The notes under the pieces were generated by a model. That model did not search any database. It had not been told where the DNA came from and worked only from the letters and a program-made list of their open reading frames with translations. From Bryoerythrophyllum caledonicum (Eukaryota > Streptophyta > Bryopsida > Pottiales > Pottiaceae), in NCBI GenBank assembly GCA_963971425.1, contig OZ020514.1:18325406-18389405 (forward strand): DNA of 64,000 nucleotides, given 5' to 3'. Positions 1-11,893 of the stretch are shown piece after piece. The position numbers and the translations under genes are program-made. Within the stretch, counting starts at the first letter, position 1. Each line of letters begins with the position of its first letter.

Positions 1-2450
1 TTGGGTCAGTCAGTTATCCGAAACTGGCAGCCAGAACTGTCACCATCAACTGTCATGATAATGCCGTACTAACGGCCAGACTACTTAAGGCTTGGGTTCG
101 GAGGGAAAATCTTACTTTTTATTTCTTCTTCGCGTGTTGAAGTTCCGCTCCAACGCTTTCTCTCTCTCTTTCTCTCTCTCCTCCTCACTCTTACGGTTTT
201 CTTACTGCTGGCCGTTAGGGTTTGGCGCTTAGACAGTTAGAACGGACGTGAGTACGTTAGGGAGAGTTTTGGTGAGGTTGGTGTGTGCAGGGACAACATT
301 GAGGGACTGTGAGGTAATAGGCAGGCCTCATGAAGATGGTACCTATGGCGAAGAAGAAGAGGACAAACAGAGATGGGCGTGGCCGGAGAGACGAAGGGCC
401 GGCAGTTGCGCTCCTACCCTTGACCCGCGTTCTTTCGGACATCTTAGAAGACATGGATGAGTATAACCTGCTGAAGGCGAGCCTGAAGACAATGGGGTGC
501 GAGGATTTGCTCGAAGTTCCCTGGGGCATCCGGGAAGAGGTCTACGTCCGGAAACTTGTAGGCACCCCGGACGAGAAGTACAAGGGATTGATGAGAGCCC
601 ATCCGGAAGTCTGGGGAGTCCCGAAATGGTCTCAGGCGTACGACTTCCGGGCTGGCCGCACCAAGGTGGTGGAATGGCGGGACGAGTTCCTGATAGACAA
701 ATTTGGAGGACCGGCAGACCCGAAGGACGGCTACAACCTACAAGACCTTCGGCACCTGGACGCCCAGCTCGTGCTAGGGTTTTTAAACCCTATCTTCTAT
801 CCGGAAAAGCCGAAAAGGGTAGTGGCGCAGTGGGCTTGCACCTTCCTCCGAGCGCTCCGAGAGAAGATAGTCGTGGACTGGGGTACGCTCATGACCAAGC
901 TAATCAACCGCCTGGTAACCAATCTCCAGAAGGAAAAGAGATCAGCAACACCTCTAACCTTATATGTGGTGCACCTCTACTGTCACCACCAGCAGCTAAC
1001 TCCGGCGGAGGTTAGGTAGTACGACGAAGTCCTCAACTTCCAGAAATACGGAGGTGATGAGTCGGAGGAAGAAGAGTCCGGAGCGAAGGAGCCGGTTTCG
1101 GAAGGGACCACCGTACAAACTCCGGAAGGCAAGAGGGCTAAGAAGAGGCCTAGGGAGAAGGAGCCCGAGCCGGAGAGTCTGGGCATCCACAACTTCTCCG
1201 CATCGTCCGGAGAAGACGAGTCTGGATACTCAGCAGAAACCAGCCGGAAGAGGGGGAAAGTTGACCAGGGGGACTCCAAGGGTTAGCTCAGGCAAATGGA
1301 CGAGCTCTCGCGCGAGATCGGTTGGAGAGTTGGCCCCCTTAAGGAAACAAACTACATCATCACCACCAGCGTAGAGCAACCTGCAAGAGCCTCGACGTCG
1401 ACAGATTGGAGAACGCCATCGACGGGGTGGAGAAACTCCCGAGCCGGGAGATGGGCACGAAGGCGCTGCACACCCAAATCTCCTCCATGTACAAGGCCAG
1501 CACGGAAATGGAGAAGAAGGTGAAGCAATATCTCGCAGAGGCAACTCTGGCAGTGACGGCCCGGAAACTGGCTGAGGCAAAGGCCAATGCTTCTACAGCT
1601 GCCATGATTGAGGTCCGGACGGCCCTGGAATTTCCGAGTGACGTAATCAACCGGAGCCGACTCTTCACCAAATTGGTGGAGAAGAAGGAGAAGGTCACCA
1701 TGGCCAACATCATCCGATTCCTCCTAGATCAAGCGAATAAGATGGGGCGGACCTGGGAACAGATGAAGCTGCTGGTCGACAACTTTACCGAGGAGCTTCC
1801 GGACGACCTAGCAGCACCAGCACCGGAAGAAGCCGCGACCGCGGAGCGGACCACAGCCCCTCCGAAAGCATCGGCAAGACCACTCCAGCTCCGGGCACCT
1901 CAGCAAATCCGGAGTCTCTCAACACTCCGTCACCTCGGACACCGACGGAGGATATCTTACTTCCCAATCCGAGTACGAGTGAGATCCTGAAGAAGCTTCC
2001 GGATCTACTCTTGCCACCCAACATGCGTCTGCCCGATCCTCCGGAGAAAGGCGACCTCCCGGCTCCACCAAAGTCCGTGTCCTGGAGATTGGCACCTAGA
2101 TCAAGGAGTCCGTCCAGAAGCTACAGAGACTTGGTCCAAGAGACCAGGTCAGCTTCCGCGACGGAACCACCAGCAACGCCTGTTCCGGAAGGTTGGCCGG
2201 AACAGCCCCCTCCCTCTCCGGACTCCAGGACTCCGGTGGCTGGTGTCCCCCCTGCGACCGGACCATCGACCCAAATGACCAACCTTTCGCCTCCAACGTC
2301 GAAGAAGGCAAAGTACAAGGAGCGCGCTCCGGTGGAGATGTCCCCATCCCACAGGATTGTGAGAAATCAGGGCCCCGACTTAGGTTAGTTAGATTTTGTA
2401 ATTTTTTTTGGGTTTTAGATTCCGGATCAACAACGATTAACAACCCTTTC
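1..2450 (+). mobile_element. ORF X unit, copy A1 (5' end outside the window)
   Basis: The first kilobases match the unit at 19.4-22.2 kb in order: an untranslated leader ending in a CT-rich tract (about 150-185), a conserved GTGAGGTTGG...GTGCAG stretch near 269-288, the ORF X reading frame, then a short AT-rich tail up to about 2445, where similarity stops. The 5' hairpin tip seen in the other copies lies before the window. I do not recognise the family. It sits next to, and is not fused with, the hAT remains that follow. Confidence 0.6.
330..2388 (+). pseudogene. ORF X protein, copy A1, broken
   Basis: Protein of unknown function; no domain recognised. The first 229 codons (330-1019) are open and start MKMVPMAKKKR, a basic stretch that could act as a nuclear localisation signal. 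Conserved blocks are MGCEDLLEVPWG, RAHPE, DGYN, LNPIF and PEKPKRVV. A TAG at 1017 stops the frame, and the same frame continues as an acidic Ser/Glu-rich linker. A second in-frame stop (TAG) lies near 1284. There is a one-base loss near 1385, where the 19.9 kb copy has one base more, and a further frame change near 1960. The C-terminal third is rich in Pro, Ser and Thr. The middle (about 1480-1800) is Ala/Glu/Lys-rich and probably a coiled coil. It is a relic; function cannot be inferred. Confidence 0.6.
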
Positions 2451-2738
2451 ATTTCTTCAAGTCGTCCCTAAAATTCTTGTGTTTTCAACATTTGCGTCAG
2501 AGTCTCCTTAAACGACTCCAGTGCTATGAAATGGTGCACCCATTCCAAGAGGGCTCCCTTGGCCATACTGGTTTTCAACCGATTCTTGATTGTTTTGAGT
2601 TGCAGTATTTATTACATTCTCTCCGGCTCCTTATTGTCGGCATCTCTAGTTCCACCTCCATAATCTGATGGAGAATTGTCATCGTCGCGAACGTTCTTGA
2701 CATTGCCCCCCCCCCGGTTTCAGGCTTTTCAAGGTTAG
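2451..2738. other. gap between ORF X unit and hAT relic
   Basis: No gene seen. The stretch contains a run of ten C's near 2707-2716. It probably belongs to the 3' flank of the minus-strand hAT element, but no terminal inverted repeat was recognised. Confidence 0.4.
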
Positions 2739-4694
2739 TCACTTTGGGATGTCGCTCTCTGAGGAAATAGGCAAAGGATGCACTTCATGAATGCCCTCAT
2801 TTTGACGAAGATGAGGCGAAGGACTGCAACGAGGACTTCGATTCCAAAGTCCCCAACGACCTTGAGCCAATTTTTCTTCTACATCCTCATTATTTCCGTA
2901 ATAGTTTCTCGTTTCCTGAAGGTGATCAGCGCCTTCCGCCCAAAGATTAGGGTTCCCTCGGTACTTTAGCAGAGAGCGGGGAGCTGCCATTTTGTGCTCC
3001 TCCTCTTCCTCGGCTATCAACACATCAAATTCACGATTAGGTTCACCTATCGGGACCGGCCCCAGGGCATTCGGGTTGGAATCCTCCGAGTGAATATTCG
3101 CATTGTACCATCGAACGGGATCGGCCCCTGGTCTTTGTTGCAGGCATCGGCTATTGGTATAAATATACATCAATGACGCAGCCCTTTCCGCCGCTAATCG
3201 ATTTCGGCTCTTGTTGTAGACAAACGAGTACATACTCCAGTTTTGTTCGCTTGAGCTAGCTGAACACGTAAGGGCTAGAATACGAACAGCTATTTTAGAC
3301 AATGCCTTGTCTGTGATCCTGGCCCACCATTGGTGGAGTTGAAGCTTTGTCTGGCCGATGTTGGATGCCTCTGTAGGGCCATATGGTCATGTGCCCTCCT
3401 CGTACTGTGTTAATTCAGGTTGGACGTTGTCATAAGAGATGTTCAATACCTCCATCATTTTGCGAACAACCCGACTCAATGCTCTTTGTGCGATTCCGTC
3501 AGCCCTAAGCGCCACATTATCCTTGAGGTACGGATTCAAAATAGCCGCGGCGTAGTGAACATTGCTAAAAACCATTTTCCACCGGGCATCAAAAGATTGT
3601 TCAAGAGTAAATGCTATGTCAACTCGTAGAGTAAAGGGTGACTCTCTCAAAGAGTACACGTGTTCTCGCAAATTATGCATCACGAGCCACACACGACCCA
3701 TGGCTGGTTCTCGGCCATCAAACTCACGCAACGCCTTCAAAACATCCCCAGTCATATGCACATAATTTTGACATCGTTGCCAAAAGGGTACATCTTCAAT
3801 GGTTTGCACCACATTACGCGAAGCTGTTGCTGCTTGCTCTCCATTCTGTCTTCTTTTGACCACTAGTGTCTATTCTCCCCAAAAATGCGTTACGGGTGGG
3901 GCACGACATCATTAAATTCTTGAGGGGCCTCCGGTTGACATCATCCCAACCATCCGTGCATATCGACACCCCATAATTCTTGATTGCAAAACCAACTTTG
4001 GCTTCAATCTCTTTCTCAATTTGCAACCTCTTAGGTTCAATCAAATTAGTCTTCAACTGGTGATATGTAGGAGGAGTGTACTCAAACTTTGCCACGGATG
4101 TTGCACTCACCGTATGAATGAACGCTAGATTTTGCGCCACATTAAAAGGCATATTCGCCTGATAGAAAAAGGTCCTCACTTCTCATCAAGTTCCTTCCTC
4201 TTTGCAATGTTAAAAGCATCAAGCATCGGTTGTTGGCGTAGTTGCCCAGATCTAGTGGAATTCGAGAGGGTAAGACCACCCGACACGTGTTCGTGGTCAT
4301 TTCCTTCAGAGAGATTAGGCACTCCTTCCTGAGTCCCACCTGTCACCCCACCCGCCACATTATTTTGAGCGTCGGATTGACTTTAAGTGTCAACAGTTGG
4401 TGCCCTCAATGGACCACTCGGACCTGAATCCCCGCCATACATATCCCCGCCCGTCATTCTTTGCGGAACAATGTTTCCATAGTTGGCAAATCGATGTTGC
4501 ACATGGAAATGTAGGCTACGACAAATCGACCTCTCTGACTTGGCGCCATATCCAAAGTGAGCGAACGCACGCTCACGTGTGTAGTCAAAAGTAAAGTTGC
4601 AGAAAACACAACTCACTTTGCCCCCGTTATCACAAAAATTGTACCAAGGTTCCCATTCTTTTTTTTGCTTCCTTTGACTTCCCATTGCATTCAC
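2739..4694 (-). pseudogene. hAT-superfamily transposase, decayed, catalytic core deleted
   Basis: Read on the minus strand, four blocks follow in the right order for a plant hAT transposase. First is a BED-type zinc finger (4694-4383; W-x-x-W-Y-x-F, then C-V-F-C and a downstream H-F). Next is a DUF659-like block (4179-3814; PPTYHQLKTNL, then CTDGWDD). A C-terminal-half block follows (3863-3387; FWQRC, LREFDG, AAILNP). Last is the hAT dimerisation region (3302-2739; LAxTCSASSSEQNWS, then NKSRNRL). The DUF659 and C-terminal blocks overlap in different frames and nothing lies between them, so the central region that carries catalytic acidic residues and the C-x-x-H segment in this family is missing. 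Frame changes occur at each block joint. It cannot encode an active transposase. Confidence 0.8.
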
Positions 4695-5300
4695 GGCTTA
4701 TGCCAAATACCCTTGGCTTCTCCCGTCTAAGCCAAAATACGAGGCTAGATGTAGTATAGAATCGGGTGAAAAAATGAATTGTGATGCCGCTATTGTAGTG
4801 CTTGAACCAATTTTACATCACCTCTGCCACACACCAGTTCCGCTTGCCACCCAAATAGACTCAGAAGGAGCTCAAATTGAATTGAGGTCCAAAGGATAGA
4901 GGCCAAAGTGACGAGCATGAGGACAAACGGCCCTCCCCGCTTCTTTTATACACGAACAAAGGACGGACAGGACCTGACCCGCCAACGGCGGGGACGTCCC
5001 TACAACCCAGGAGAAGGATACCTTTGGTGCTGGGGGGCATTTTGGGTGCTTAGACAGTCCTCCTCTCCATCGGGCGGGTGCAGGTTTGAATATAGGATGC
5101 CTTATTTTTGGTTCCAACAAGATTGCCATGCACTTAAAATAACACGCAGACTATGTCTAGGAAGGAAGACTAAATAGAAAATACGACTTTTGTCCTTTGA
5201 CGGCATGCTCTCCAATAAGGAACACCTTTATTAGCTCCCTATTAGTTTTGGAGCGGACATAAGGGACTAGAAATGAATGCACCACTTGACATAGGAATTT
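4695..5300 (-). repeat. upstream region of the hAT relic; 3' half is one arm of a direct repeat
   Basis: No gene. From about 5056 to 5300 this matches 6738-7010 in the same orientation at high identity, for example CGGCATGCTCTCCAATAA and TTAGTTTTGGAGCGGACATA. In both places the repeat lies a few hundred bases upstream of a minus-strand ORF. It is probably the 5' terminal or promoter region of two related transposons. Confidence 0.6.
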
Positions 5301-5363
5301 TGGAAAAATATTGAAAAGATTAAAGAGGTTAAAATAAGAGCCTTTTCAAGTTTCCTAAAAAAT

Positions 5364-5622
5364 TAATAAATCAAGTGTTCAATAGCAAGGAAGCTATGCA
5401 AGTCTCCATACATAAGGGGTAGCATAAGCTTCTAGTAGAATGAAATGTGCAAGTTCTCTAAATTAAAACTTTAAACATGAGTGCCCCACAAAAGATTAGG
5501 AATGCACCACATACCATTAAAGAAAATAATAAATCATGTGTCCAATAGCAAGGGAGCTATGCAAGTCGCCATACATAAGGGGTAGTTTAAGCATCTAGTT
5601 GAATGTAAGGTGCAAGTTCTCT
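5364..5622 (+). repeat. two-copy tandem repeat, about 163-bp period
   Basis: A segment of about 95 bp (5364-5460) recurs at 5527-5622 with few changes. Shared words include GGAGCTATGCAAGTC (with one change), CCATACATAAGGGGTAG and TGCAAGTTCTCT. It lies between the two direct-repeat arms. No coding role is seen. Confidence 0.7.
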
Positions 5623-5730
5623 TAATAAAACGTACCATTACAAACAAAAAAGATATTATGAAATCATATCATGTTAAAAGCCAAAGTATTGTTTAAAAAA
5701 AAATTTGCTACGTCAACAACCTTTAAATAC

Positions 5731-6411
5731 TCATAGTGAGTAGTAATGTTGGTAAAGGGCTCGTTTGGTCCTCCACACCCTACCACGTGCTTGTGCCTTT
5801 TCGCTTGCGACTTGGACTTGGGTTCTATCGGAGTCGGAATCTAAACTCCACGTGTCGGTATCGTACGTGGAAATTTCGTCCATGAGAATCATGAATTTGC
5901 TCAATCCACCTTCCGGATACTTGTGCCATTCCATCGAAATTATTCCATATTCAGGGGAAGGAATTTTTATCTTCCACCGCATCGATATCTTCCACGGCAT
6001 CGACTTCAAAGTGGACCAATCCACTCTCTTGTTCAATTTCACCTCCGCATGAACACCCCGTGCAATGAAGAGATTTACTTTGATGCGTTTGGCAAATGGG
6101 ACGTTTTACAACATGTGGTATACGTCAACGCACCGATTTTGAAATGCCTCGTCAACGCAGTAATTCAAGTTTGCCTTGTCGAAGCGTTGTTGATAGTTGT
6201 GTCGCTCCTCTTGGAAAGCCTTGTCGATGTGGCACCACTCAATGAAGTTTGCGCAATCATCAAAACTCCATGGCTCCTGTATGTCTTCCCAACGTCGAAA
6301 GGCCAACTTGGCGGGGTTACAAAGAACGTACAACCGCTTCCGATGGGCATTCTCTACTCGTGCGCGGGTCTTGTCTCGCTCCTCCTAGGCCAATTGTCCG
6401 AGTGAAGCCAT
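5731..6411 (-). pseudogene. unidentified transposon-like protein with two internal stops
   Basis: A single minus-strand frame runs from an ATG at 6411 (MASLGQLA) to a TAA at 5731, about 226 residues. It is interrupted by a TAG after residue 8 and a TAA near 6107. It starts basic (RDKTRARVENAHRKR). A Trp/Phe-rich middle follows (RRWEDIQEPWSFDDCANF). It ends with a basic region (EKAQARGRVWRTKRA). Staying in one frame through 680 bp argues it was recently coding. I do not recognise the family. Its upstream region (6738-7010) is homologous to the region upstream of the hAT relic, so it may be an ORF of a related element. Host origin is unlikely but not excluded. Confidence 0.45.
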
Positions 6412-6737
6412 GGTTTGCACCTAATCCAAATCTTTGGAGAAATTGCATGAATGAAGATCGCGCACAACGCCAACAACCACCTCAATGGAGAGATGGATGG
6501 AGAAGAGTATGCCAGGCGGGGACAAATGGGACAGAAATTCATTAAATAGTCACAAGGCAGGGGCATGGACGTCTCCGCCGTGCCTTGGTAGGTGTCCCCA
6601 CCCCTACCCTGGTAGGCGTCCCCGCACCTACTCGGGCAGGGGCGGAGACGTTTGCTAGTTTGTTTGGGGGGAAGTGATGTCCCCACCTAATTCTAGAAGG
6701 AGGCGTTTGAGGCGTTCACGTGCATTGTTGCTTGGCC

Positions 6738-7010
6738 GGGGCACTTCCCATCTCCATGGGGCGGGTGCACAATTGAATATAAGGTGCCTTTTTTTTGGTT
6801 CCGACAGGATCGCGTTGCACTTAAAATAACACGCAGATTATGTCTTTCCCTAGTTCTAGGAAAGAAGGCTAAATGGAAAGTACAACTTTTGTCCTTTGAC
6901 GGCATGCTCTCCAATAAAGAACACCTTTATTAGCTCCCTATTAGTTTTGGAGCGGACATAAGGGATTAAAAAATTGAAATGAATGCACCACTTGACATGG
7001 GAATTTTCAA
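6738..7010 (-). repeat. second arm of the 250-bp direct repeat
   Basis: Homologous to 5056-5300 in the same orientation. The intervening 1.4 kb holds a different ORF from the one next to the first arm. Just before it (about 6560-6660) is a GC-rich stretch of reiterated CCTACC/GGTAGG and CGTCCCC words. Confidence 0.65.
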
Positions 7011-7016
7011 ACAATT

Positions 7017-7788
7017 TTAACCTCTAAAGGACCAAGTGTCACGAAATGGCAAATTGAAAATTTGGTCAGGTTCCTACAGAATCAATTTCTAACATTCTTC
7101 TTCAAAATTTTTTATTGTAAAAGGGTATTACTAAAGCCTAAGTGGGAGAGTAATTTTTTCAAAATCCGAAATCATATGAAAAATATTTTCACATATTGCC
7201 ACACATTGTCGGGCATGGTACCAATAACAAAAACATCTTTCCACAAAAAACTTAGAGATTTTATCTTTTTTTACTTTTGATTTTTTCCACAACAATATGT
7301 GGTGTAGACCTTCATATTGACCGTTTGGATCATCAATCTAAAACATATCAAGTATCTAAAAACTGAAATGTAAATTGGCCATTTTTGAACCTCCAGTGCT
7401 AGCATAGTTGACTTGAATAAGCTACACCCTTTTTCTACCTCTAAAAATTGGTGAATAAGGAACTAATATCATCCTAAATTCAATAGTAATGGATTTAGAC
7501 CTTCTGTAGTGCAAAAACTTGATACCAAGTGAAGTCAAAGTCTTCTGATCCACCAAACGCAGGGAAGAAAATGAACCATTTGCTTGACTTCAAAGACTAT
7601 AATCTTTCAATCTGTGCAATCAAAGTTTATGAAATTTTGTGGGGACATAAACAAAGAAGTATTTATTGAAATCCTATAGTTAGATGTAGAAATAAAAAGG
7701 TTTTGTCTCCCTTCTTAGGCATTATACTAGAACCGAGCAATTCTGAAGTGTTTTTGGTGCAAAAATGCCTTGGTCCTTTAGAGGTTAA
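7017..7788. mobile_element. TTAA-bounded MITE, copy 1
   Basis: Bounded by TTAA at 7017-7020 and 7785-7788, with terminal inverted repeats CCTCTAAAGGACC and GGTCCTTTAGAGG immediately inside. The interior is AT-rich and non-coding and shares long stretches with the copies at 24.9, 28.1, 33.6, 55.0, 56.4 and 61.7 kb. A TTAA target with CC(C/T)-starting inverted repeats is the pattern of piggyBac-type elements. No transposase is present, so the superfamily is an inference. Confidence 0.7.
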
Positions 7789-8588
7789 AATGTTTGGAGG
7801 TTTAAAAATTGGTCCATACCATTTGTTCTATACAAACGCACAAATCCTTATGAGGCTTAAGTACATTTGTGAACCAAATAAACCCTCCCCTTAGTGGAAG
7901 AGTTTATTGTGAGCACAAGTCCTACTTCACACATGTAACATTGCTAATGGACTCATGCACGAATATATGCAAGGTGATGATAGTTTAAATGTCTATAATC
8001 CAATGAATTGTTGTAACTTGCCTCAATTGAAACCAACAATTAACTTAATTAACACCACTTAAGGTCCCTTAAGGTATTATCCCTTTTTACTTGTCTCCTT
8101 AGTTTTCTTTTTACCTTTTTAAAAAAAAAATCTTTTACCTTTTTGCTTTTCTTTAAATTTTCCTTCTCTTTTACTTCTATTTTTCTTTACTTTTACTTTT
8201 CTTTTCTTTTGCTTTACTTTTATCTTACTTTTACTCTACTTTTACTGTACTTTTACTTTCATTTTTATTTTTTGTTTTACTTTTATTTTACTTGGTCTTA
8301 CTTCCTTCAATTTAACTTCAAACACTAAGCTTAGTTTGTAACACTAATTCTCATCCCAAATTGTTGCACAACTTCGGAACTCAATAACTTCTAGTGTTTT
8401 TATCCAAATTTCACGTTTTTTCAGCCCGTTCTTATTGTTTTTTCAAGACCAACTTGATGAGCAATTCAAAACTTCAAATTGACGTATGTATTGGCCCCAA
8501 AAAAACAACCAGCAGTGATTCAATTCACAAAACACACATTTAACCGACCTTCCATAGCCATTCACATGCAATTCACTTCTATCCAAGA
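7789..8588. other. intergenic, AT-rich, with a T/C-rich low-complexity tract
   Basis: No gene. 8090-8300 is a low-complexity run made mostly of TTTTACTTT and TTTTCTTT words. The rest is AT-rich single-copy-looking DNA. Confidence 0.6.
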
Positions 8589-9157
8589 ACTACACCGTTC
8601 CCTGAATATAGTGTAGACTAGACTATTTGAAATTTCCTACAGTAATTTCATTAAACGCAAATTTAAGTGGTCCACTTCAATTTTCCATCCACATCAAATC
8701 ATGTCCATTAGAAATAGTGTGGCTTGTTTCAAAATAAAACACACGGGAATTGATGTGGATAAGTTTTTACAAGTTGTACTCAAAACCAAAATTATAATAT
8801 AATAACATAATAATAACATAACAACATAATAAAATAATAACATAATAATATAATAACATAATAATATAATAACATAATTAAATACAATAATACTATAATG
8901 TTATTTTATAACATAAGAATATAACATAAGAATATTAACATAATATTATAATATAATATAACATAATAACATAGATTATAATATTAATACTATATATAAT
9001 AATAACATATATAATAATAACATATTACTACTATATTAATAACCAAAATTGATGTGGTCCACATCAATTTTCAGCCAAAACTAGAATTGATGTGGTCTAC
9101 CTCAATTTTCATCCACATTACCTATACCTCCACACTATATTCAGTGAACGGTGTAGT
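8589..9157. mobile_element. MITE-like element with palindromic ends, long copy
   Basis: The left end (8589-8616, ACTACACCGTTCCCTGAATA...) is the inverted complement of the right end (9131-9157, ...TCAGTGAACGGTGTAGT). The element also holds subterminal inverted stretches about Ttgatgtgg/ccacatcaa (near 8650-8760 and 9050-9110). A shorter relative with the same ends lies at 59474-59678. The centre is an AT-only low-complexity tract. There is no coding capacity and no clear target-site duplication. Confidence 0.6.
8786..9045. repeat. AT-rich low-complexity tract (TAA / ATAACATAAT words)
   Basis: About 260 bp of nearly pure A/T with interspersed C from reiterated AATAACATAAT-like words. It lies inside the MITE-like element and probably arose by slippage expansion. 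Confidence 0.75.
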
Positions 9158-9164
9158 TGTTAGG

Positions 9165-11124
9165 GGGTCTATTTCTCATGCAATGTGCAAGGCTCATCAT
9201 TGATTCAAGGACAATCAATTCTACCAAAAGTTGGTAGCGCTTCCGCACGAATGTTTACACCAGGAAACTTAGGCAACTACTACAACAAGAACCTACAACA
9301 ACAAGGGACGCTCAACCCGGACAAGGCAAGAGCCAGGACTTAAGAGAAACTCCCTGCTCCTAAGGCCGGTAACCTTCCAGCTTCCCTCACGGCTGGCGTC
9401 CGGTTAATTTCCCTCAAACCCTAGTTGCAGGCGCTCTTGCTGCGCCTTTCAATCCCAAGCTCCCCTTCCGAAACCGCCGACTCCAAAGTTGCAAATCGAC
9501 CTCTTCCAGCGTCCCTTCTCTCGCTCAGATCTCCTCCGCAATCTGCCCAATTCAACTGCACGCAGTCTCACCTGATCGCAGCAGACCGCACTACCTTTCA
9601 ACCGAACCTCCAGCAGCACCACTCTCCAGAACACCTAAGCACGAGGAACCATGACCCATCTATTACATTCCCTCACAGAACCACAACACTCCCACACACT
9701 ACCGCAACAAGGAGCTGATGTCACAATTTTTTAAGTGCAACTCACGATTACCCACATCGGCTAGGGATTGGAGTCACTACAAAAACCAACAACGGTAGTC
9801 ACAACCTTACACCGCTCACCATTCTTTCGGAACCCCTCAACTACCACTCCTCTCCACAGCAACTCTGAACAATCCTATGCTGCCACACTGAACAACTCGC
9901 CACCGCCTCTAGTCTTGCCCTTCAATCACGAGCTTCACACTAGTGCCACTGATTTTGACAGCCGCCTATCGACCACAGTCCTACTCTTCGCTCTTTCGCG
10001 CAGCCGCAGCCTTCGCCCACCACAACGTGATTCGAATCACGAGTCGGATCCGACCACCTGAGTCGCGCGTAGTCTCCACCGTGCTCACCACCACAGACAA
10101 ACCGCGCACATACAGACAACAATGCTCACTCACGGACCTGATTTATCGCGCTCAAACACACAATCTGCCACGCATTCGCCTGCCGATTGCACCGCTCGTA
10201 GCTGCACACGTTCATTCTAGCCCTCGCCTTCATGCAACTCAAACAACCATCCCGATCTGCGTGGAAGTCGTGTCTTCACTCGGCCGTCACTTCCTTCACG
10301 TGCGCCCAACAAACTCCACCGTCTCCACCAACACTAGCAATGCCATTGCAAGTCGACAAGACCCACCAAATCAACCACAAACCAACTCCGCGCACATGTC
10401 TGTTCCGCTCACACCCACACATTATACTTACAAAGCTTTGCTGCTACTCTACCGAACCACCAGGCATATAAGGTAACAGTAATGTGCTTGCAGCCGTCTC
10501 TTACAAATCGCAGCAACAACCCTCAATCACGTCACCACGTCAATATGCACACCAGCTGCCTTTTTGACCACAAGACCCTTAAAAAACGGCGGTCTTGTGC
10601 TCACAACTTGTTCAACCAACTCAAATACTGTTGCCCAGCACCGACAAAATTTCCTCAACCCTTCTCTGTCTCACAATTTCCGTGTAGCCGGCTCCTCTAT
10701 CAACCTTGCCCTAAACATTCACCTATCATCCGTGTGTACACACACGATCAACAACACCATGCTACAGCAGGTTCGGCTATCTCCACACGCCTCTGCTCCC
10801 CACTTTCTTACAATAACCAACATTATTTCTTTAGCGGCTCTCCTTAACTCACTCCACCCACAACCCTACTCTAATCAGGACTTCCCCTCGTGTATACAAC
10901 CACACTAACCTTTGCATACACCTCCAATTCCCCTCACACCTTTTCTTTCACACCCTCTCCCTACACACACACCCCGAATCCTAACTCCATCACACACACC
11001 TCGTCACCACTAACCTACGCACTCTCCTAACTTCGACGACACCCCACTCACAAAAAAAACTGCACGGCGCTCACACACATCACTGATCCCAGAGCCACAC
11101 ATCCAGACTGTTACACATTCCCTG
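9165..11124. other. C-rich, CA-rich block of unknown origin
   Basis: About 2 kb with a composition quite unlike its AT-rich surroundings. The plus strand is rich in C and in CAC, ACC and CTC words and poor in G. Several open frames exist (longest 9943-10476, 177 codons), but their proteins are His/Pro/Thr/Ser-rich in every frame, as expected from composition, and no motif was recognised. It directly abuts the truncated end of the reversed ORF X unit, so it may be an unrelated insertion, a transposon fragment, or an unknown part of a larger element. Confidence 0.4.
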
Positions 11125-11170
11125 GCGCTTGGTCCGCTGCCCCTCCGGATTCTACTTCTGTCTCCTCACC

Positions 11171-11893
11171 TCCATACTTCTAGAGGCTGAGGACTTTGTC
11201 ATACAGTCTTACCTCCGCTAGAGTAAGTTGTTGGTGGTGGAAATAGACATGTACCACATAGGAAGCCAGTGGGGTTGCCGATTTCTTCACCTTCTGGAGG
11301 TTGGCTACGAGTCGGTTGATCATTTTTCTTATGAGCATCCCCCTGTCCATGACAATCTTTCCCCGGAGTGCTCTGAGGAAAGTACAGGCCCACTTTGCCA
11401 CTACCCGCTTTGGCTTTTCCGGATGAAAAATAGGGTTTAGAAACCCTAGCACCAACTAGGCATCCTGGTGCAGTAAGTCTTGCATGTTGTAGCCCTCCTT
11501 CGGATCGGCTTTCCCCCCGAATTCCTCCACCAGGAACTCGTCTTGCCGTTCCACCACCTTGGTGCGGCCGGCCCGGAAGTCCTACGCCTGCATCCATTCC
11601 GGAACTCCCCAGAGTTCTGGATGGGCCCGCAGCAACCCTTCGTACTTCGGATCCGAAGTGCCGATCAACTCCCGGACGTATGTCTCCTCCCCGATGCCCC
11701 ACGCTACTTCGAGAAAGAAGTCGCACCCCATGGTCTTCAAGCTCTCCTTTAGCAGGTTGTACTCGTTCGGGTCTACAGGGATTTCCGGAAGAACCAGTGT
11801 CAAGGGCGGGAGCGCAACGGCTGGCTCTTCGTCTCGCTTCCCGCGCCCATCTCTATCAATCCTCATCTTCTCCCCCATAGGGACCGTCTTCAT
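11171..11893 (-). pseudogene. ORF X protein, copy A3, N-terminal part only
   Basis: N-terminal third of the ORF X protein (MKTVPMGEKMR; later MGCDFFLEVAWG, RAHPELWGVPEW, LNPIFHPEKPKRVV, HLY-like VHVYFHHQQLT). A single base change creates a TAG in the block that reads QAYDF in copy A1, and a further stop lies in the DAQ(L/I)V block. The sequence ends inside the linker because the unit is truncated. The protein is closer to copies A1 and A2 than to B. Confidence 0.6.

Noticed and set aside
9425..10908. Several 90-177-codon open frames in the C-rich block
   Set aside because: Composition alone (C-rich, few stops) explains them. No motif, no consistent frame and no splice structure were found.
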